64,000 nt of DNA from Bacteroidales bacterium (GCA_003150235.1 QAMW01000003.1:124001-188000); one strand, 5' to 3'; positions 7,690 to 15,773 are shown, counted from the stretch's first letter. Numbers and translations are program-made. The notes: a model not told the origin generated them from the letters alone.

Positions 7690-8973
7690 ATGGACCCCAC
7701 TACCCAATGGCTCATCATAGCCCTTGTATCATTGATATTCTCCGCTCTCTTTTCCGGAGTTGAAATCGCATATATATCATCCAACCGCGTCAAGGTTGAG
7801 ATAGATGTGAAACGCGGAGGCTTCATAGGGCACATCGTCAACCTGTATTACAAGCATCAGGACTTGTTTATATCCACCATCCTTGTGGGTAACAACATAA
7901 TGCTTGTAATTTACGGCATGGGGGCGGCGGCACTTCTTGACCCGTGGCTGAAAAGCGTCTACGACAATGAAGTATTTATCCTGCTCATGCAGACCCTCAT
8001 ATCGACAGGAGTGATACTAATCACGGGCGAATTTTTCCCCAAGACCATTTTCCGTATCAACCCCAATTCGTCGCTGCGCTATTTCGCCCTGCCGATATTC
8101 TTCTTCTGGGTGATACTATATCCCATATCCAAGTTTACAAGCTGGCTTTCCAAGACTCTCATGAAGATGGTCGGCATCAAAAACGCTAACCATCCGCTCG
8201 GTCTTCTCACCATCGGAGAGCTCAACCAGTATATCGAGACATCCATTGACGAGACCGCTACACAGACAAAGGTCGAGAACGAAGTAAAGATATTTCACAA
8301 CGCAATTGATTTTTCATCGACTCACATACGCGACTGCATGACCCCACGCAACGAGATAGTATCGGTCAATATTGACGAGACATCGCGCGAGGAGCTGTCG
8401 CAACTGTTCACATCCTCCGGACGTTCCAAGATATTGGTTTATCGCGAGGATATCGACAATGTGCTCGGTTATATACATGTGAGTGAGCTGTTCAAGCCCG
8501 ATTCCGACTGGAAAGAGGCGATAAAGCCTGTGCTTTTCGCGCCTGAAGCACTCCTTGCCAACAAAATGATGCGTAGACTGCTCGCCGAAAAGCGGTCGAT
8601 GGCAGTAGTGGTCGATGAGTTTGGTGGCACTTCGGGGCTTGTATCGCTTGAAGACCTCGTGGAAGAGATATTCGGCGACATTCAGGATGAGCATGACAAT
8701 CGCCGCCTTACCGCTCGTGAAATCGAGCCTGGCATATATGAATTCTCCGGACGATATGAAATAAGTGATCTCCGCGACAATTTCAATCTGCCTCTTCCCG
8801 AGTCAGATGAATACCAGACCCTTGCCGGCTTCATCCTGAACAATCTGGGAGAAATTCCGGCACAAGGAGCGACATTTGAGCTTGAAGGGATGACCTTCAC
8901 CATAGTCAAGAAATCAGCTACACGCCTTGAACTAATACGTGTCACTCTTCCCCATCCCGAGGAAGAAAAATAG
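7690..8973 (+). CDS. CNNM/CBS-domain membrane protein, HlyC/CorC (GldE-like) family
   Basis: A 427-residue protein with the family's standard order. There is an N-terminal DUF21/CNNM membrane domain with about four TM segments (residues 6-190), a CBS pair (about 205-330, MTPRNEIVSVNIDE and the SMAVVVDEFGGTSGLVSLEDLVEEIFGDI motif), and a C-terminal CorC_HlyC domain (about 345-420). Related proteins act in Mg2+ efflux or homeostasis; in gliding Flavobacteria the orthologue is GldE. Nothing here shows gliding genes. It is the last gene of the coaX run. Confidence 0.9.
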   Translation: MDPTTQWLIIALVSLIFSALFSGVEIAYISSNRVKVEIDVKRGGFIGHIVNLYYKHQDLFISTILVGNNIMLVIYGMGAAALLDPWLKSVYDNEVFILLMQTLISTGVILITGEFFPKTIFRINPNSSLRYFALPIFFFWVILYPISKFTSWLSKTLMKMVGIKNANHPLGLLTIGELNQYIETSIDETATQTKVENEVKIFHNAIDFSSTHIRDCMTPRNEIVSVNIDETSREELSQLFTSSGRSKILVYREDIDNVLGYIHVSELFKPDSDWKEAIKPVLFAPEALLANKMMRRLLAEKRSMAVVVDEFGGTSGLVSLEDLVEEIFGDIQDEHDNRRLTAREIEPGIYEFSGRYEISDLRDNFNLPLPESDEYQTLAGFILNNLGEIPAQGATFELEGMTFTIVKKSATRLELIRVTLPHPEEEK

Positions 8974-9050
8974 CACCGGTTTTATTTGACTAAATGCTTA
9001 AAAAACATCAAATCCGGCACTTTAACTTAAATTCTGCTTAAAAAATGGAC

Positions 9051-9084
9051 ATCGTAAATATGATTTTGACATCATTTTTACGAT
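9051..9084. repeat. AT-rich inverted repeat
   Basis: Two 14-base arms (9051-9064 and 9071-9084) match with one mismatch around a 6-base loop. It lies 77 bases after the GldE-like stop and about 80 bases before the promoter at 9162. It could be an operator or a weak transcription stop. Confidence 0.35.
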
Positions 9085-9161
9085 AATCATTATGACAACA
9101 AACAAGTTAGCCGATTGTTCCCGTATTTTGATTATTTTAGATTTATTTCAGATGCGGGTCA

Positions 9162-9192
9162 TTGCTATGTCGCTAATAAGCAGTAACTTTGC
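9162..9192 (+). promoter_or_regulatory. Orphan promoter in a gap without an obvious gene
   Basis: TTG (9162-9164), a 19-bp spacer and TAACTTTGC (9184-9192) form a full consensus promoter. The only thing downstream before a hairpin terminator is a 45-codon ORF starting at 9202. Confidence 0.55.
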
Positions 9193-9201
9193 ACTAGCTT
9201 G

Positions 9202-9339
9202 ATGAAAGCCACATTACTTAGGAAAACACAGTCGAATAAAAACTTCTACAAATCACTCTTCATTCTACATCTACCTCTTCGGCTGCCGTTCCTAAGCGTT
9301 AGACGACAAGAAATATATATACTTGAATTTTGGTTATGA
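9202..9339 (+). CDS. Possible 45-residue basic small protein (or sRNA)
   Basis: ATG at 9202 opens a 45-codon frame ending TGA at 9337-9339, lying 10 bases after a good promoter and just before a hairpin with a T-run. The predicted protein is Lys/Arg-rich with a hydrophobic middle (FYKSLFILHLPLRLPFL), compatible with a small membrane-associated peptide. No homologue is recognised. The transcript could instead be a non-coding RNA of about 180 nt. Confidence 0.35.
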   Translation: MKATLLRKTQSNKNFYKSLFILHLPLRLPFLSVRRQEIYILEFWL

Positions 9340-9342
9340 GGG

Positions 9343-9378
9343 AGTGTGCTTCTGTGAAGAAGTGCACTTTCGTTTTTT
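9343..9378 (+). terminator. Terminator of the small unit
   Basis: Arms at 9343-9353 and 9358-9368 pair with two internal mismatches and are followed by six T (9373-9378). Confidence 0.45.
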
Positions 9379-9391
9379 ATATACCTGAATA

Positions 9392-9437
9392 ACATTTGCA
9401 CCCCGGTTTCCATGATGCGGAACCGGGGTGCAAATGT
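9392..9437 (-). terminator. Hairpin terminator after the TPR gene
   Basis: A perfect 17-bp inverted repeat (9392-9408 and 9421-9437) with a 12-base loop lies 20 bases beyond the TPR gene's stop on the minus strand. There is no strong T-run, but the GC-rich stem makes a transcription end likely. It may also serve the convergent small unit. Confidence 0.55.
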
Positions 9438-9456
9438 CAATATACAGATCAGATTT

Positions 9457-10143
9457 TTATTTCTTCTCCCCTGCCTGATATTCAGCGCGGGCAATGTATT
9501 TGTCAATATCTATACGATAAGTAGCGGCATACTGCGGATAATCGGTCTTCACTGCCTGAAGCACCTTAAGCTCCCCTGCATAATCTTTCTGCTCGCGGAG
9601 CACAGTCGCTTTCTTCATCATGAAAAGCGGTGTATAGAGAGCGTTGTCGCCGGAAGCCTTGATTGCCTTGTCGTAGGAAGAAAGCGCCTCGTCATATTTT
9701 TTAAGATTGACATAACAGTCACCTTCAAGCGACATGGCGGCAGCACCTACTACAGCCTCTTTAGCATCGAAATTCTTGAGATCGGAAAGAGCAGCCTCAT
9801 AGTCGCCCTTCTTATAATTGAGAGTCGCAGCCATGAGGGCGGCGCGGCTGCCTGCCTCATAGCCATACTCGTCAGCTACCTGTTGGTACTGAGCGAGAGC
9901 AAGCGAGTCATTGCCTTGGGAAAGAGTGATATCAGCCTGTGAGATAGCCTCATTTGATGCCTTTACACCGGGCTGTCTTACAGCAAAGATATATATGAGC
10001 ACAATGACTGCCACCACCGACAGGGCGATGATGATCCACATGAGATACTTCTGACCGAGGGTCACGTCATTTTTCAGTTTCTGATTGTCTTTAGCAAGCT
10101 CTTCGAGCTCGGTCGACTGATTGTTTTGGTCTTTGTCTGCCAT
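9457..10143 (-). CDS. Membrane-anchored tetratricopeptide-repeat protein
   Basis: A 228-residue protein. A charged N-terminal coiled stretch (residues 8-30) precedes one TM segment (about 34-56, YLMWIIIALSVVAVIVLIYIFAV). A periplasmic TPR region (65-220) has repeats such as QADITLSQGNDSLALAQYQQVADEYG, AALMAATLNYKKGDYEAALSDLKNF and GDCYVNLKKYDEALSSYDKAI. The architecture is like YfgM, a TPR partner of the Sec/chaperone network, but could equally be a generic scaffold. It stands alone; a hairpin follows its stop. Confidence 0.8.
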   Translation of the reverse strand: MADKDQNNQSTELEELAKDNQKLKNDVTLGQKYLMWIIIALSVVAVIVLIYIFAVRQPGVKASNEAISQADITLSQGNDSLALAQYQQVADEYGYEAGSRAALMAATLNYKKGDYEAALSDLKNFDAKEAVVGAAAMSLEGDCYVNLKKYDEALSSYDKAIKASGDNALYTPLFMMKKATVLREQKDYAGELKVLQAVKTDYPQYAATYRIDIDKYIARAEYQAGEKK

Positions 10144-10266
10144 TTTATGTCAAATTTTTCTTATATAACAAATTTAAAAGAATTATGGTAATTCCAATGT
10201 GCAAAATTAAGCCAATTTCCCCATACCTCAAAATTTCTATGCAAATAAAAAATTTTGTAAAGATGC

Positions 10267-10317
10267 GGAAAGATTCCAATAGGAAGTGTAACTGGCATTT
10301 CCTATTGGAATCTTTCC
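10267..10317. repeat. 19-bp perfect inverted repeat (hairpin)
   Basis: Arms at 10267-10285 and 10299-10317 are perfect complements with a 13-base loop. The first 36 bases (10268-10303) recur at 14605-14640 with one substitution, close to the intact IS30 copy, but there the second arm is missing. Confidence 0.75.
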
Positions 10318-10318
10318 C

Positions 10319-10405
10319 GAGGTTGAAACTTGGTTTTTCAACCCCGCTCTCCGAGTTCTTCAAATTTATTGCCTAATTTTGCACTTGCAGGTAGAATCTG
10401 CGCAC
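10319..10405 (+). mobile_element. Solo right-end remnant of an IS30-family element
   Basis: These 87 bases match 15687-15773, the end of the intact IS30 copy, with a few substitutions. They still encode the last residues of the transposase (RLKLGFSTP..EFFKFIA) plus the terminal inverted repeat. The rest of the element is absent and the hairpin at 10267 abuts it. Confidence 0.75.
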
Positions 10406-10859
10406 CGCGTAGCTGTAGGAGCGACCGCTCCCACACTAAGCCATCACCGCGTAGCTGTAGGGGCTGCTGGAAGGCAGCCCGCCCCGCATCCCCCAACTTT
10501 TCCGATAGGAAAAATCCAAATTTAGCCGGGCGGTTGAGCGTAGCGAAACCCCCGGACAGCATCCCCCATTAACCGTTTCCCGCAGGGAATTATCCCGCAG
10601 CAAACATTGATGATTCCTATCGGAAACATCCCCAACACCCACCCCTTTCCGGGGGTTTCGCTTCGCTCAACACCCCGGCTACACAAAGATTATCCCTGAC
10701 GGGAAACCAATCCCCACCCTCTGAAAACTGATAACTTTTTGTCCTCACCGCGTAGCTGTAGGGTCGCCTGGAAGGGCGACCGCCCCACACACCCAACGGC
10801 TTCGGAGTTATAGAATGACCTTAAGGTCCTTCGAGACCTTCAAGACCCTAAAGACTCAC

Positions 10860-10926
10860 AACTGAAATCTGACAACTGAAAACTGAAAACTGACAACTGA
10901 CAACTGACAACTGGAATCTGACAACT
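10860..10926. repeat. Degenerate tandem aactgacaactgaaa repeat
   Basis: About seven short units built from ctgacaact and ctgaaaact. The same units occur at 44414-44445, on the opposite strand at 44208-44245 (degenerate), and inside the acyltransferase gene at 54766-54842. Confidence 0.65.
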
Positions 10927-10934
10927 CCCCCGAC

Positions 10935-10968
10935 AAAAAAGCGCGGCTCCGAAAGGGAACCGCGCTTT
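10935..10968 (-). terminator. Rho-independent terminator of the FKBP lipoprotein gene
   Basis: On the minus strand the GC-rich arms (GCGCGGTTCC / GGAGCCGCGC) form a stem with a short loop, followed by six T (10940-10935). It sits 20 bases beyond the stop. Confidence 0.8.
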
Positions 10969-10987
10969 ATATCGCGTAAGCCTATGA

Positions 10988-11872
10988 TTATTTCTTGGCG
11001 GGATTTACATCGGCTACCTCAACCTCAAACACGAGAGTCTGGTTAGGACCGATCTTGGCGTAGGGCTGACCCTTCACACCGTAAGCAAGGTCACCGGGGA
11101 TGTAAAGCACATACTTCGCACCCTTCTTCATCATCTTCAAGCCCTCTCCGAAACCGGGAACAACCTGGTTGGGACGGAAGTTGCGGGGCTCACCCTTAGA
11201 ATCGTCAAACACGGTGCCGTCAGTAAGTGTACCCTTGTAGATTACAGCTACCTGGTCGTTGTCGGTGATTGCATCACCCTCTCCCTCGGAAATCACCTTG
11301 TAGGAAAGACCCGATGCGGTAGTCTTCACGGTTGTGTCGGCTTTCTTCACGGAGTCAATATAAGCCTCGCCTGCCTTACGGCCTGCGACAGCCTCGGGGG
11401 CATTGTTAAGCTCCTCAAGCTTGCGCTCCTCGGCACGCTGCTGGGCGCGCTCCATCAGAGAGTTGAGAAGAGCCTGGTCGATAGCGGTGTCTGACACTGA
11501 ATCAGCGGTGAAAGCCGCCTTGAATTCCTTCATAAAAAGGTCGCGGTCAACATCCACACCCATCTCTTTTGCGAAATAGTTGAACTGCTGGGCAAAGCGC
11601 ACACCCATGCTCAGACCCTGAAGATATGCCTCCTGGGTAGAGTCGGCGTTGACTGCGGTCTGGATACCGCGAAGAAGTGCCTGCTTGTCAGCATTGTCTT
11701 CGCCCTGACGGGCAAAATTTTCAGCAAACTGGCTGCCGACAACCTTACCGAAAAGCATGGAAATAGAGTCGTTGGCTGCGGCATCGCCGGCAGTGGCTGC
11801 GTTTGACTTGCCACATGAGGTCGCGCTAAGAAGCACTGCGCCCACACCGCAAGCGAGAATAAATTTCTTCAT
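10988..11872 (-). CDS. FKBP-type peptidyl-prolyl isomerase, Mip/FkpA-like lipoprotein
   Basis: A 294-residue protein. The signal ends with lipobox SATSC, so the mature protein should be lipidated at about C20. An alpha-helical FkpA/Mip N-terminal dimerisation domain (residues 35-185) precedes the C-terminal FKBP domain (about 190-290; VIYKGTLTDGTVFDDS, VVPGFGEGLKMMKKGAKYVLYIPGDLAYG and TLVFEVEV). It assists proline isomerisation and folding in the envelope. It lies 30 bp downstream of the second FKBP gene and is likely in one transcript with it. A strong terminator follows. Confidence 0.93.
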   Translation of the reverse strand: MKKFILACGVGAVLLSATSCGKSNAATAGDAAANDSISMLFGKVVGSQFAENFARQGEDNADKQALLRGIQTAVNADSTQEAYLQGLSMGVRFAQQFNYFAKEMGVDVDRDLFMKEFKAAFTADSVSDTAIDQALLNSLMERAQQRAEERKLEELNNAPEAVAGRKAGEAYIDSVKKADTTVKTTASGLSYKVISEGEGDAITDNDQVAVIYKGTLTDGTVFDDSKGEPRNFRPNQVVPGFGEGLKMMKKGAKYVLYIPGDLAYGVKGQPYAKIGPNQTLVFEVEVADVNPAKK

Positions 11873-11902
11873 CTGGATTTTGTTTTATTTACTTTAATGT
11901 GA

Positions 11903-12523
11903 TTAGTTTACTTTTATCAGTTCCACGTCAAAGATAAGTGTGGAATTAGGACCGATGATATTGCCGGCACCCTGAGGACCGTAGGCGAGCTGCGACGGGA
12001 TGAAAAGACGCCATTTCGCACCCTCCTTCATCAGCTGGAGAGCCTCAACCCATCCGGGTATCACCTGAGTCACACCGAATGTGGCAGGCACACCACGCTC
12101 GACAGAGCTGTCAAATACAGTGCCGTCGATAAGCTTGCCGGTGTAATGTACGGTCACACTGTCGGAAGCGACAGGCTGCTTGCCCGTACCCTCCTGAAGC
12201 ACTTCATACTGAAGCCCCGAAGGAGTGACGTTAACTTCAACACGCTTGCCGTTTTCCTCAAGAAATTTCTTTCCGGCAGCCTCGTTAACCTCGCCCATCT
12301 TGGCGGCGGCAGCCTGCTGCTCGGCTTCCATTGCCTCAAAAAAGTTCTTTATTTCGAGTTTTGCCTCATCGTAAGTCATCTTGGGCTGTACGCCTTCAAA
12401 CACAGCTGCAACGCCATCAGCAAAATCCTGTACGTTGAGAGTCTTGATGCCGGAACTACGGAAATTGTTTCCCATGCTCAAGCCAAGCGCATAGCTTATG
12501 CGGTCTAAATTCTGGTTATCCAT
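11903..12523 (-). CDS. FKBP-type peptidyl-prolyl isomerase, FklB-like
   Basis: A 206-residue protein with no evident signal peptide, so probably cytoplasmic. The N-terminal helical domain (residues 5-90; ISYALGLSMGNNF opening) precedes the FKBP catalytic domain (about 100-205; VTVHYTGKLIDGTVFDSS, VIPGWVEALQLMKEGAKWRLFIPSQLAYG). FklB-type enzymes isomerise X-Pro bonds. It is the first gene of a two-gene unit with the lipoprotein paralogue; the promoter lies 46 bases upstream. Confidence 0.93.
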   Translation of the reverse strand: MDNQNLDRISYALGLSMGNNFRSSGIKTLNVQDFADGVAAVFEGVQPKMTYDEAKLEIKNFFEAMEAEQQAAAAKMGEVNEAAGKKFLEENGKRVEVNVTPSGLQYEVLQEGTGKQPVASDSVTVHYTGKLIDGTVFDSSVERGVPATFGVTQVIPGWVEALQLMKEGAKWRLFIPSQLAYGPQGAGNIIGPNSTLIFDVELIKVN

Positions 12524-12568
12524 AATTGTTATATATTTAATTGTATTTTCTTCTACCTTATTCGGCTC

Positions 12569-12600
12569 GCAAATTTATGCAGAATATTTGGATTGTCAAA
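12569..12600 (-). promoter_or_regulatory. Promoter of the FKBP pair
   Basis: On the minus strand TTTG (12600-12597), a 19-bp spacer counted from TTG to the -7 box, and TAAATTTGC (12577-12569) match the full Bacteroidetes consensus. Confidence 0.7.
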
Positions 12601-12700
12601 AAATAACTGATTTTGAGCCTATAAAGTTCAGGAAATTAACTACTGATAACTCAACTTCCGCAAGCGAAAGTCGAGAGGTTAAAGGGTTATAAGGTTATGC

Positions 12701-12839
12701 AATGTCACTAACTTAAGACACAAGAGCCATAAATCCCCGCAAGGGGATTCATCCTGGTAACCGCGGGTAATGCCGGAGGCATACCCGTGGCTAACGACAT
12801 CTTGCCCATTCCGGGCAAAATTCTTAAGTTAGTGACATT
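12701..12839. repeat. Dispersed repeat element, copy 1, with exact terminal inverted repeats
   Basis: The 139-bp element begins AATGTCACTAACTTAAG (12701-12717) and ends with its exact reverse complement (12823-12839). Inside are three short hairpins: an atccc/gggat module, a cgggtat/ggcatacccg module and a ttgccc/gggcaa module. There is no ORF. Related copies lie at 15892, 47213 and 57096. Confidence 0.8.
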
Positions 12840-12896
12840 ATAAGGGTATGAGGTTATAGGGTTAAAAATAGGAACTTCGAGACAGGATGGATTATT

Positions 12897-12922
12897 CTAA
12901 ACCCTAAACCCTAAACCCTAAA
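12897..12922. repeat. Short telomere-like ctaaacc tandem repeat
   Basis: Three and a half exact copies of the 7-mer ctaaacc immediately before the HD-domain stop. It is related in composition to the nearby ggttatagggttaa stretches and has no evident function. Confidence 0.6.
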
Positions 12923-12925
12923 CAA

Positions 12926-13489
12926 TCAGTCCCGTGACTCGCCGAAGAGGGCATAGAGACGGTTGAAACGCTCAAGGGAATCGCCTCCGTGGCGCGCGAT
13001 GGAACTGCGCACACGCGACAGCGGCTTCTTCTCCATCGTGCCGCTCTTGGAATAAAATTTGTCGGCGTAACACACAAGCTTTTCAAGCAGCGTCTCGGGA
13101 CAGTAGTCGGCAAGCGGCAACGGAAGGTCCTGGGCGAGAATATCCTCCATCGTGATTCCGGTACCGGTGTGACGTTCAGCCACACGCGCCCACTCCTCAG
13201 GCGCGCCCTCCTCGCGGAGCAGCTTACCTCCTATCACGCCGTGCATCATATAAGGCTCGGCACCCTCGCATCCTATGCCCTTGGCATCAGTGGCGAAAAT
13301 GCCTATGTCGTGGAGCATTGCCGCTCCCTCGACCTCATACGGGTCGAGACCGAGACCACGGTCACGGTTGATGGCGAGCGCAAGTCCCGCCACCTGACCT
13401 GCGTGCTTGAGATATATAGCACGCAGGCGGTTGTCATCGGGATAATATTTATCGATTATCGCCCTGAAGTCGCAACGGTGTTCCGGCAT
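12926..13489 (-). CDS. HD-domain phosphohydrolase
   Basis: A 187-residue protein with an HD-type metal site: H29 (KHAGQV), H60-D61 (MLHDIGIFA), further candidates H83 and H107 (AERHTGTG), and D143 (CYADKF). HD proteins hydrolyse phosphate mono- or diesters, often of nucleotides; the substrate cannot be read from the sequence. The ATG shares one base with the ilvE stop (TGATG), so it is translationally coupled to branched-chain aminotransferase. That coupling is a neighbourhood fact, not proof of a shared pathway. Confidence 0.88.
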   Translation of the reverse strand: MPEHRCDFRAIIDKYYPDDNRLRAIYLKHAGQVAGLALAINRDRGLGLDPYEVEGAAMLHDIGIFATDAKGIGCEGAEPYMMHGVIGGKLLREEGAPEEWARVAERHTGTGITMEDILAQDLPLPLADYCPETLLEKLVCYADKFYSKSGTMEKKPLSRVRSSIARHGGDSLERFNRLYALFGESRD

Positions 13490-14511
13490 CAGTCGATAAT
13501 GGTGTTCCAGTTGTGAATGTCCTCTTCCTCGCCGAGCTGGATGGCACGGAGCTTGTTGTAGAGAGCCGTAACCACGGGACCGGCTTTACCGTCGGAGCAG
13601 AGCACATATTTCTTGCCGGTGTCAAGGTCATCGATTTCGGCAACAGGCGATGCGACGGCGGCGGTACCGCATGCGGCAGCCTCCTGAATCTCCGAAAGCT
13701 CCTCGACAGGTATGTGACGCTGTTCAACCTCGATGCCCATGTCGCGGGCTATCTGCATGAGGCTCTTGTTGGTTATCGAGGGGAGTATAGACTCCGAAGC
13801 AGGCGTGATATACTTGCCATCCTTGATTGCAAAGAAATTGGCGGGTCCACACTCGTCAAGATATTTTTTCTCCTTCGGGTCGAGATAAAGCACTGCAGAA
13901 TATCCGAGGGCGTGGGCGCGTTCACCCGCCTCAAGACTGGCAGCATAGTTACCACCCACTTTCCAGCGACCGGTGCCCTTCGGTGCCACGCGGTCAAATT
14001 CGCGCATGATACATATATTCGTGGGCTTGAATCCTTCCTTGAAATACGGACCTACCGGAGTGACGAGGATAAGGAACAGATATTCCTTCGCGGGCTTCAC
14101 GCCGACCTGTGCCGACATGCCAATCTCCAGCGGGCGGATATAGAGTGACGCGCCGCTGCCGTAAGGGGGCACGAAACGCTCGTTGAGCTTCACTACCTTT
14201 TTCACCATTTCGGTGAAAAGCTCTACCGGCACAGGCTCCATCATGATACCCTTTGCCGACTCGATGATGCGCTTGGCGTTCTCCTCCAGACGGAATATGC
14301 GAATCTTCCCGTCTTTTCCGCGGAAAGCCTTCAGCCCTTCAAACACTTCCTGACCATAGTGCAGACAGGTGGCGGCAATGTGCATGTCGATAGTCTCTGA
14401 CTGCGACACCTCGATGTCGCCCCACTTGCCGTCGCGATAATAGCAACGCACGTTGTAATCGGTGGGCATATACCCGAATGACAGGTTGCCCCAATCTAAT
14501 TCATTGTTCAT
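13489..14511 (-). CDS. ilvE: Branched-chain amino-acid aminotransferase
   Basis: A 340-residue fold-type IV PLP enzyme that makes Leu, Ile and Val from their 2-oxo acids. The PLP lysine is K184 in GRWKVGGNYAAS; the family signatures HYGQEVFEGLKAFR (about 51-64) and YLDECGPANFFAIKDG with SILPSITNKSLMQIA are clear. ATG at 14511 is used rather than an in-frame TTG at 14517. A near-consensus -7 box (TAAATTCGC on the minus strand, about 30 bases upstream) may drive it. Confidence 0.95.
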   Translation of the reverse strand: MNNELDWGNLSFGYMPTDYNVRCYYRDGKWGDIEVSQSETIDMHIAATCLHYGQEVFEGLKAFRGKDGKIRIFRLEENAKRIIESAKGIMMEPVPVELFTEMVKKVVKLNERFVPPYGSGASLYIRPLEIGMSAQVGVKPAKEYLFLILVTPVGPYFKEGFKPTNICIMREFDRVAPKGTGRWKVGGNYAASLEAGERAHALGYSAVLYLDPKEKKYLDECGPANFFAIKDGKYITPASESILPSITNKSLMQIARDMGIEVEQRHIPVEELSEIQEAAACGTAAVASPVAEIDDLDTGKKYVLCSDGKAGPVVTALYNKLRAIQLGEEEDIHNWNTIID

Positions 14512-14604
14512 AGTCAAGTTTATGACAGGTTATAGCCGCGAATTTAGCGATAATTATTTAAAGCACCACGCTTTCCCCCCGAAAATCTCACGCAATCCTA
14601 CCAC

Positions 14605-14640
14605 GAAAGATTCCAATAGGAAGTGCAACTGGCATTTCCT
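14605..14640. repeat. Second copy of the hairpin-arm sequence from 10268
   Basis: These 36 bases match 10268-10303 with one change (t to c), then the similarity stops, leaving half of the hairpin. It lies about 90 bases outside the left end of IS30. Confidence 0.7.
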
Positions 14641-14671
14641 CACTCCTCCTCAGGGGAAGGCCGCGCGCCGA

Positions 14672-14690
14672 GGGGGCTGGGTAAGCCCCC
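14672..14690. repeat. Short GC hairpin
   Basis: GGGGGCT (14672-14678) pairs with AGCCCCC (14684-14690) around a 5-base loop, followed by a second small hairpin gttg/caac. It lies between ilvE and IS30. Confidence 0.5.
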
Positions 14691-14775
14691 GTTGAGGGCA
14701 ACGCCGATTAATGTATTTTTCACCAGAAATTACCTGCAACACAAAAAAGGAGACCGAAGTCTCCCTGCGATTAAG

Positions 14776-14783
14776 TAACTTTG
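14776..14783 (+). promoter_or_regulatory. -7 element of the IS30 transposase
   Basis: TAACTTTG ends 11 bases before the transposase ATG, giving a very short leader. The -33 side is not clear. Confidence 0.4.
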
Positions 14784-14793
14784 TGTTGGTAAA

Positions 14794-15744
14794 ATGAAAT
14801 ATAATCACCTAACCGCGGAGCAAAGATACACAATAGACGTGTTACTCCGGCAAAAAAAGAGCAGAAAAGAGATTGCGCAGACCATAGGAGTGTCGCAATC
14901 TACCCTCTGCAGAGAGTTGAAGCGCAACAGTGGTCAACGCGGCTACCACTGGCAAAAGGCGCAGGTAAAAGCCGCTGACCGGCAGCGACGGTTGCAGAAC
15001 TACAGGAGTCTAACGCTTGAAATACGTAATTTTATCCGCATTAAGATGCGTGAGGAACAATGGTCCCCGGCTCAGATTGCAGGATGGTTACGTAAGCAAG
15101 GCAGGAAAAGTGTCTGCGTGGAAACGATTTATGCCTACATCCGTACGGACAAAGATAATGGAGGGGATCTATGGAAGCATTGTCGCCATCAGCTCAAACA
15201 TCGAAAGCGTCAGGTCTCGGCTCCGTATGTGGCAGTACAGGACCGCACTATGATCGATGACCGTCCGGCTGAATGGGATGGCTCCACACCGGGTGATTTC
15301 GAGATGGACACAATTGTCGGAAAGGATGGCAAGGGAGCAATCGTGACATTGGTCGAAAGGAATACCAACTTTACGCTGGCACGTAAACTGCCACAGGGAA
15401 AGAATGCCAAGGCTCTGGCGCAGACAGTCATTCTCATGCTGCTGCCTTATATAGGCAAAATCAGGTCGATAACCACCGATAACGGCAGTGAGTTTGCCGA
15501 GCATCTGCTCATAGCCAAGCGACTGAGAACCAAAATATTTTTTGCGCATCCTTATTCTTCCTGGGAAAAGGGTTGTATCGAATACCACAACAAATTAATA
15601 AGGCAATACATCCCAAAAGGAACGGACTTTGATTCTATATCTGACGAAATGCTCAAGGAGATTATCATTAAAATAAACAGACGACCGAGGTTGAAGCTTG
15701 GTTTTTCAACCCCCGTCGCCGAGTTCTTCAAATTTATTGCCTAA
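14794..15744 (+). CDS. IS30-family transposase
   Basis: A 316-residue transposase of normal length. The N-terminal HTH (residues 1-50; MKYNHLTAEQRYTIDVLL, KSRKEIAQTIGVSQSTLCREL) binds the ends. The DDE catalytic core starts at about 165 (GDFEMDTIVGKDGKGAIVTLVER) and continues with ITTDNGSEFAEH and the EKGCIEYHNKLIRQYIPKGTDF block holding the Glu. The C-terminus INRRPRLKLGFSTP is typical. No frameshift or stop is present, so the element could be active. The stop codon lies within the right terminal region. Confidence 0.95.
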   Translation: MKYNHLTAEQRYTIDVLLRQKKSRKEIAQTIGVSQSTLCRELKRNSGQRGYHWQKAQVKAADRQRRLQNYRSLTLEIRNFIRIKMREEQWSPAQIAGWLRKQGRKSVCVETIYAYIRTDKDNGGDLWKHCRHQLKHRKRQVSAPYVAVQDRTMIDDRPAEWDGSTPGDFEMDTIVGKDGKGAIVTLVERNTNFTLARKLPQGKNAKALAQTVILMLLPYIGKIRSITTDNGSEFAEHLLIAKRLRTKIFFAHPYSSWEKGCIEYHNKLIRQYIPKGTDFDSISDEMLKEIIIKINRRPRLKLGFSTPVAEFFKFIA

Positions 15745-15773
15745 TTTTGCACTTGCAGGTAGAATCTGCGCAC

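Larger units (their letters stand above)
10144..10987. other. Gene-free region of repeats and hairpins
   Basis: No convincing gene is present in this 840-bp gap. It holds a 19-bp perfect hairpin (10267-10317), a solo IS30 right end (10319-10405), a composite of short GC-rich modules (10405-10860; three copies of gcgtagctgtagg at about 10408, 10449 and 10749), a tract of tandem degenerate aactgacaactgaaa units (10860-10926) and the terminator of the FKBP gene (10935-10968). Confidence 0.6.
14729..15773 (+). mobile_element. IS30-family insertion sequence, apparently intact
   Basis: A single transposase gene flanked by imperfect terminal inverted repeats. The left end (about 14729-14750) carries ttacctgcaacacaaaa and the right end (15741-15762) its near complement. 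The outer boundary on the right may extend to 15773 because the solo copy at 10319-10405 is shared to that point. A GGAGAC/GTCTCC hairpin (14749-14764) near the left end could block incoming transcription. No target duplication was established. Confidence 0.85.

Noticed and set aside
10860..10926. CRISPR-like array
   Set aside because: The units are short, directly adjacent and degenerate, with no unique spacers and no cas genes.
12897..12922. Telomere-like ctaaacc repeat as a functional chromosome end or recombination site
   Set aside because: Only three and a half units in the middle of a circular-type chromosome segment; similar low-complexity ccctataacc stretches lie nearby.
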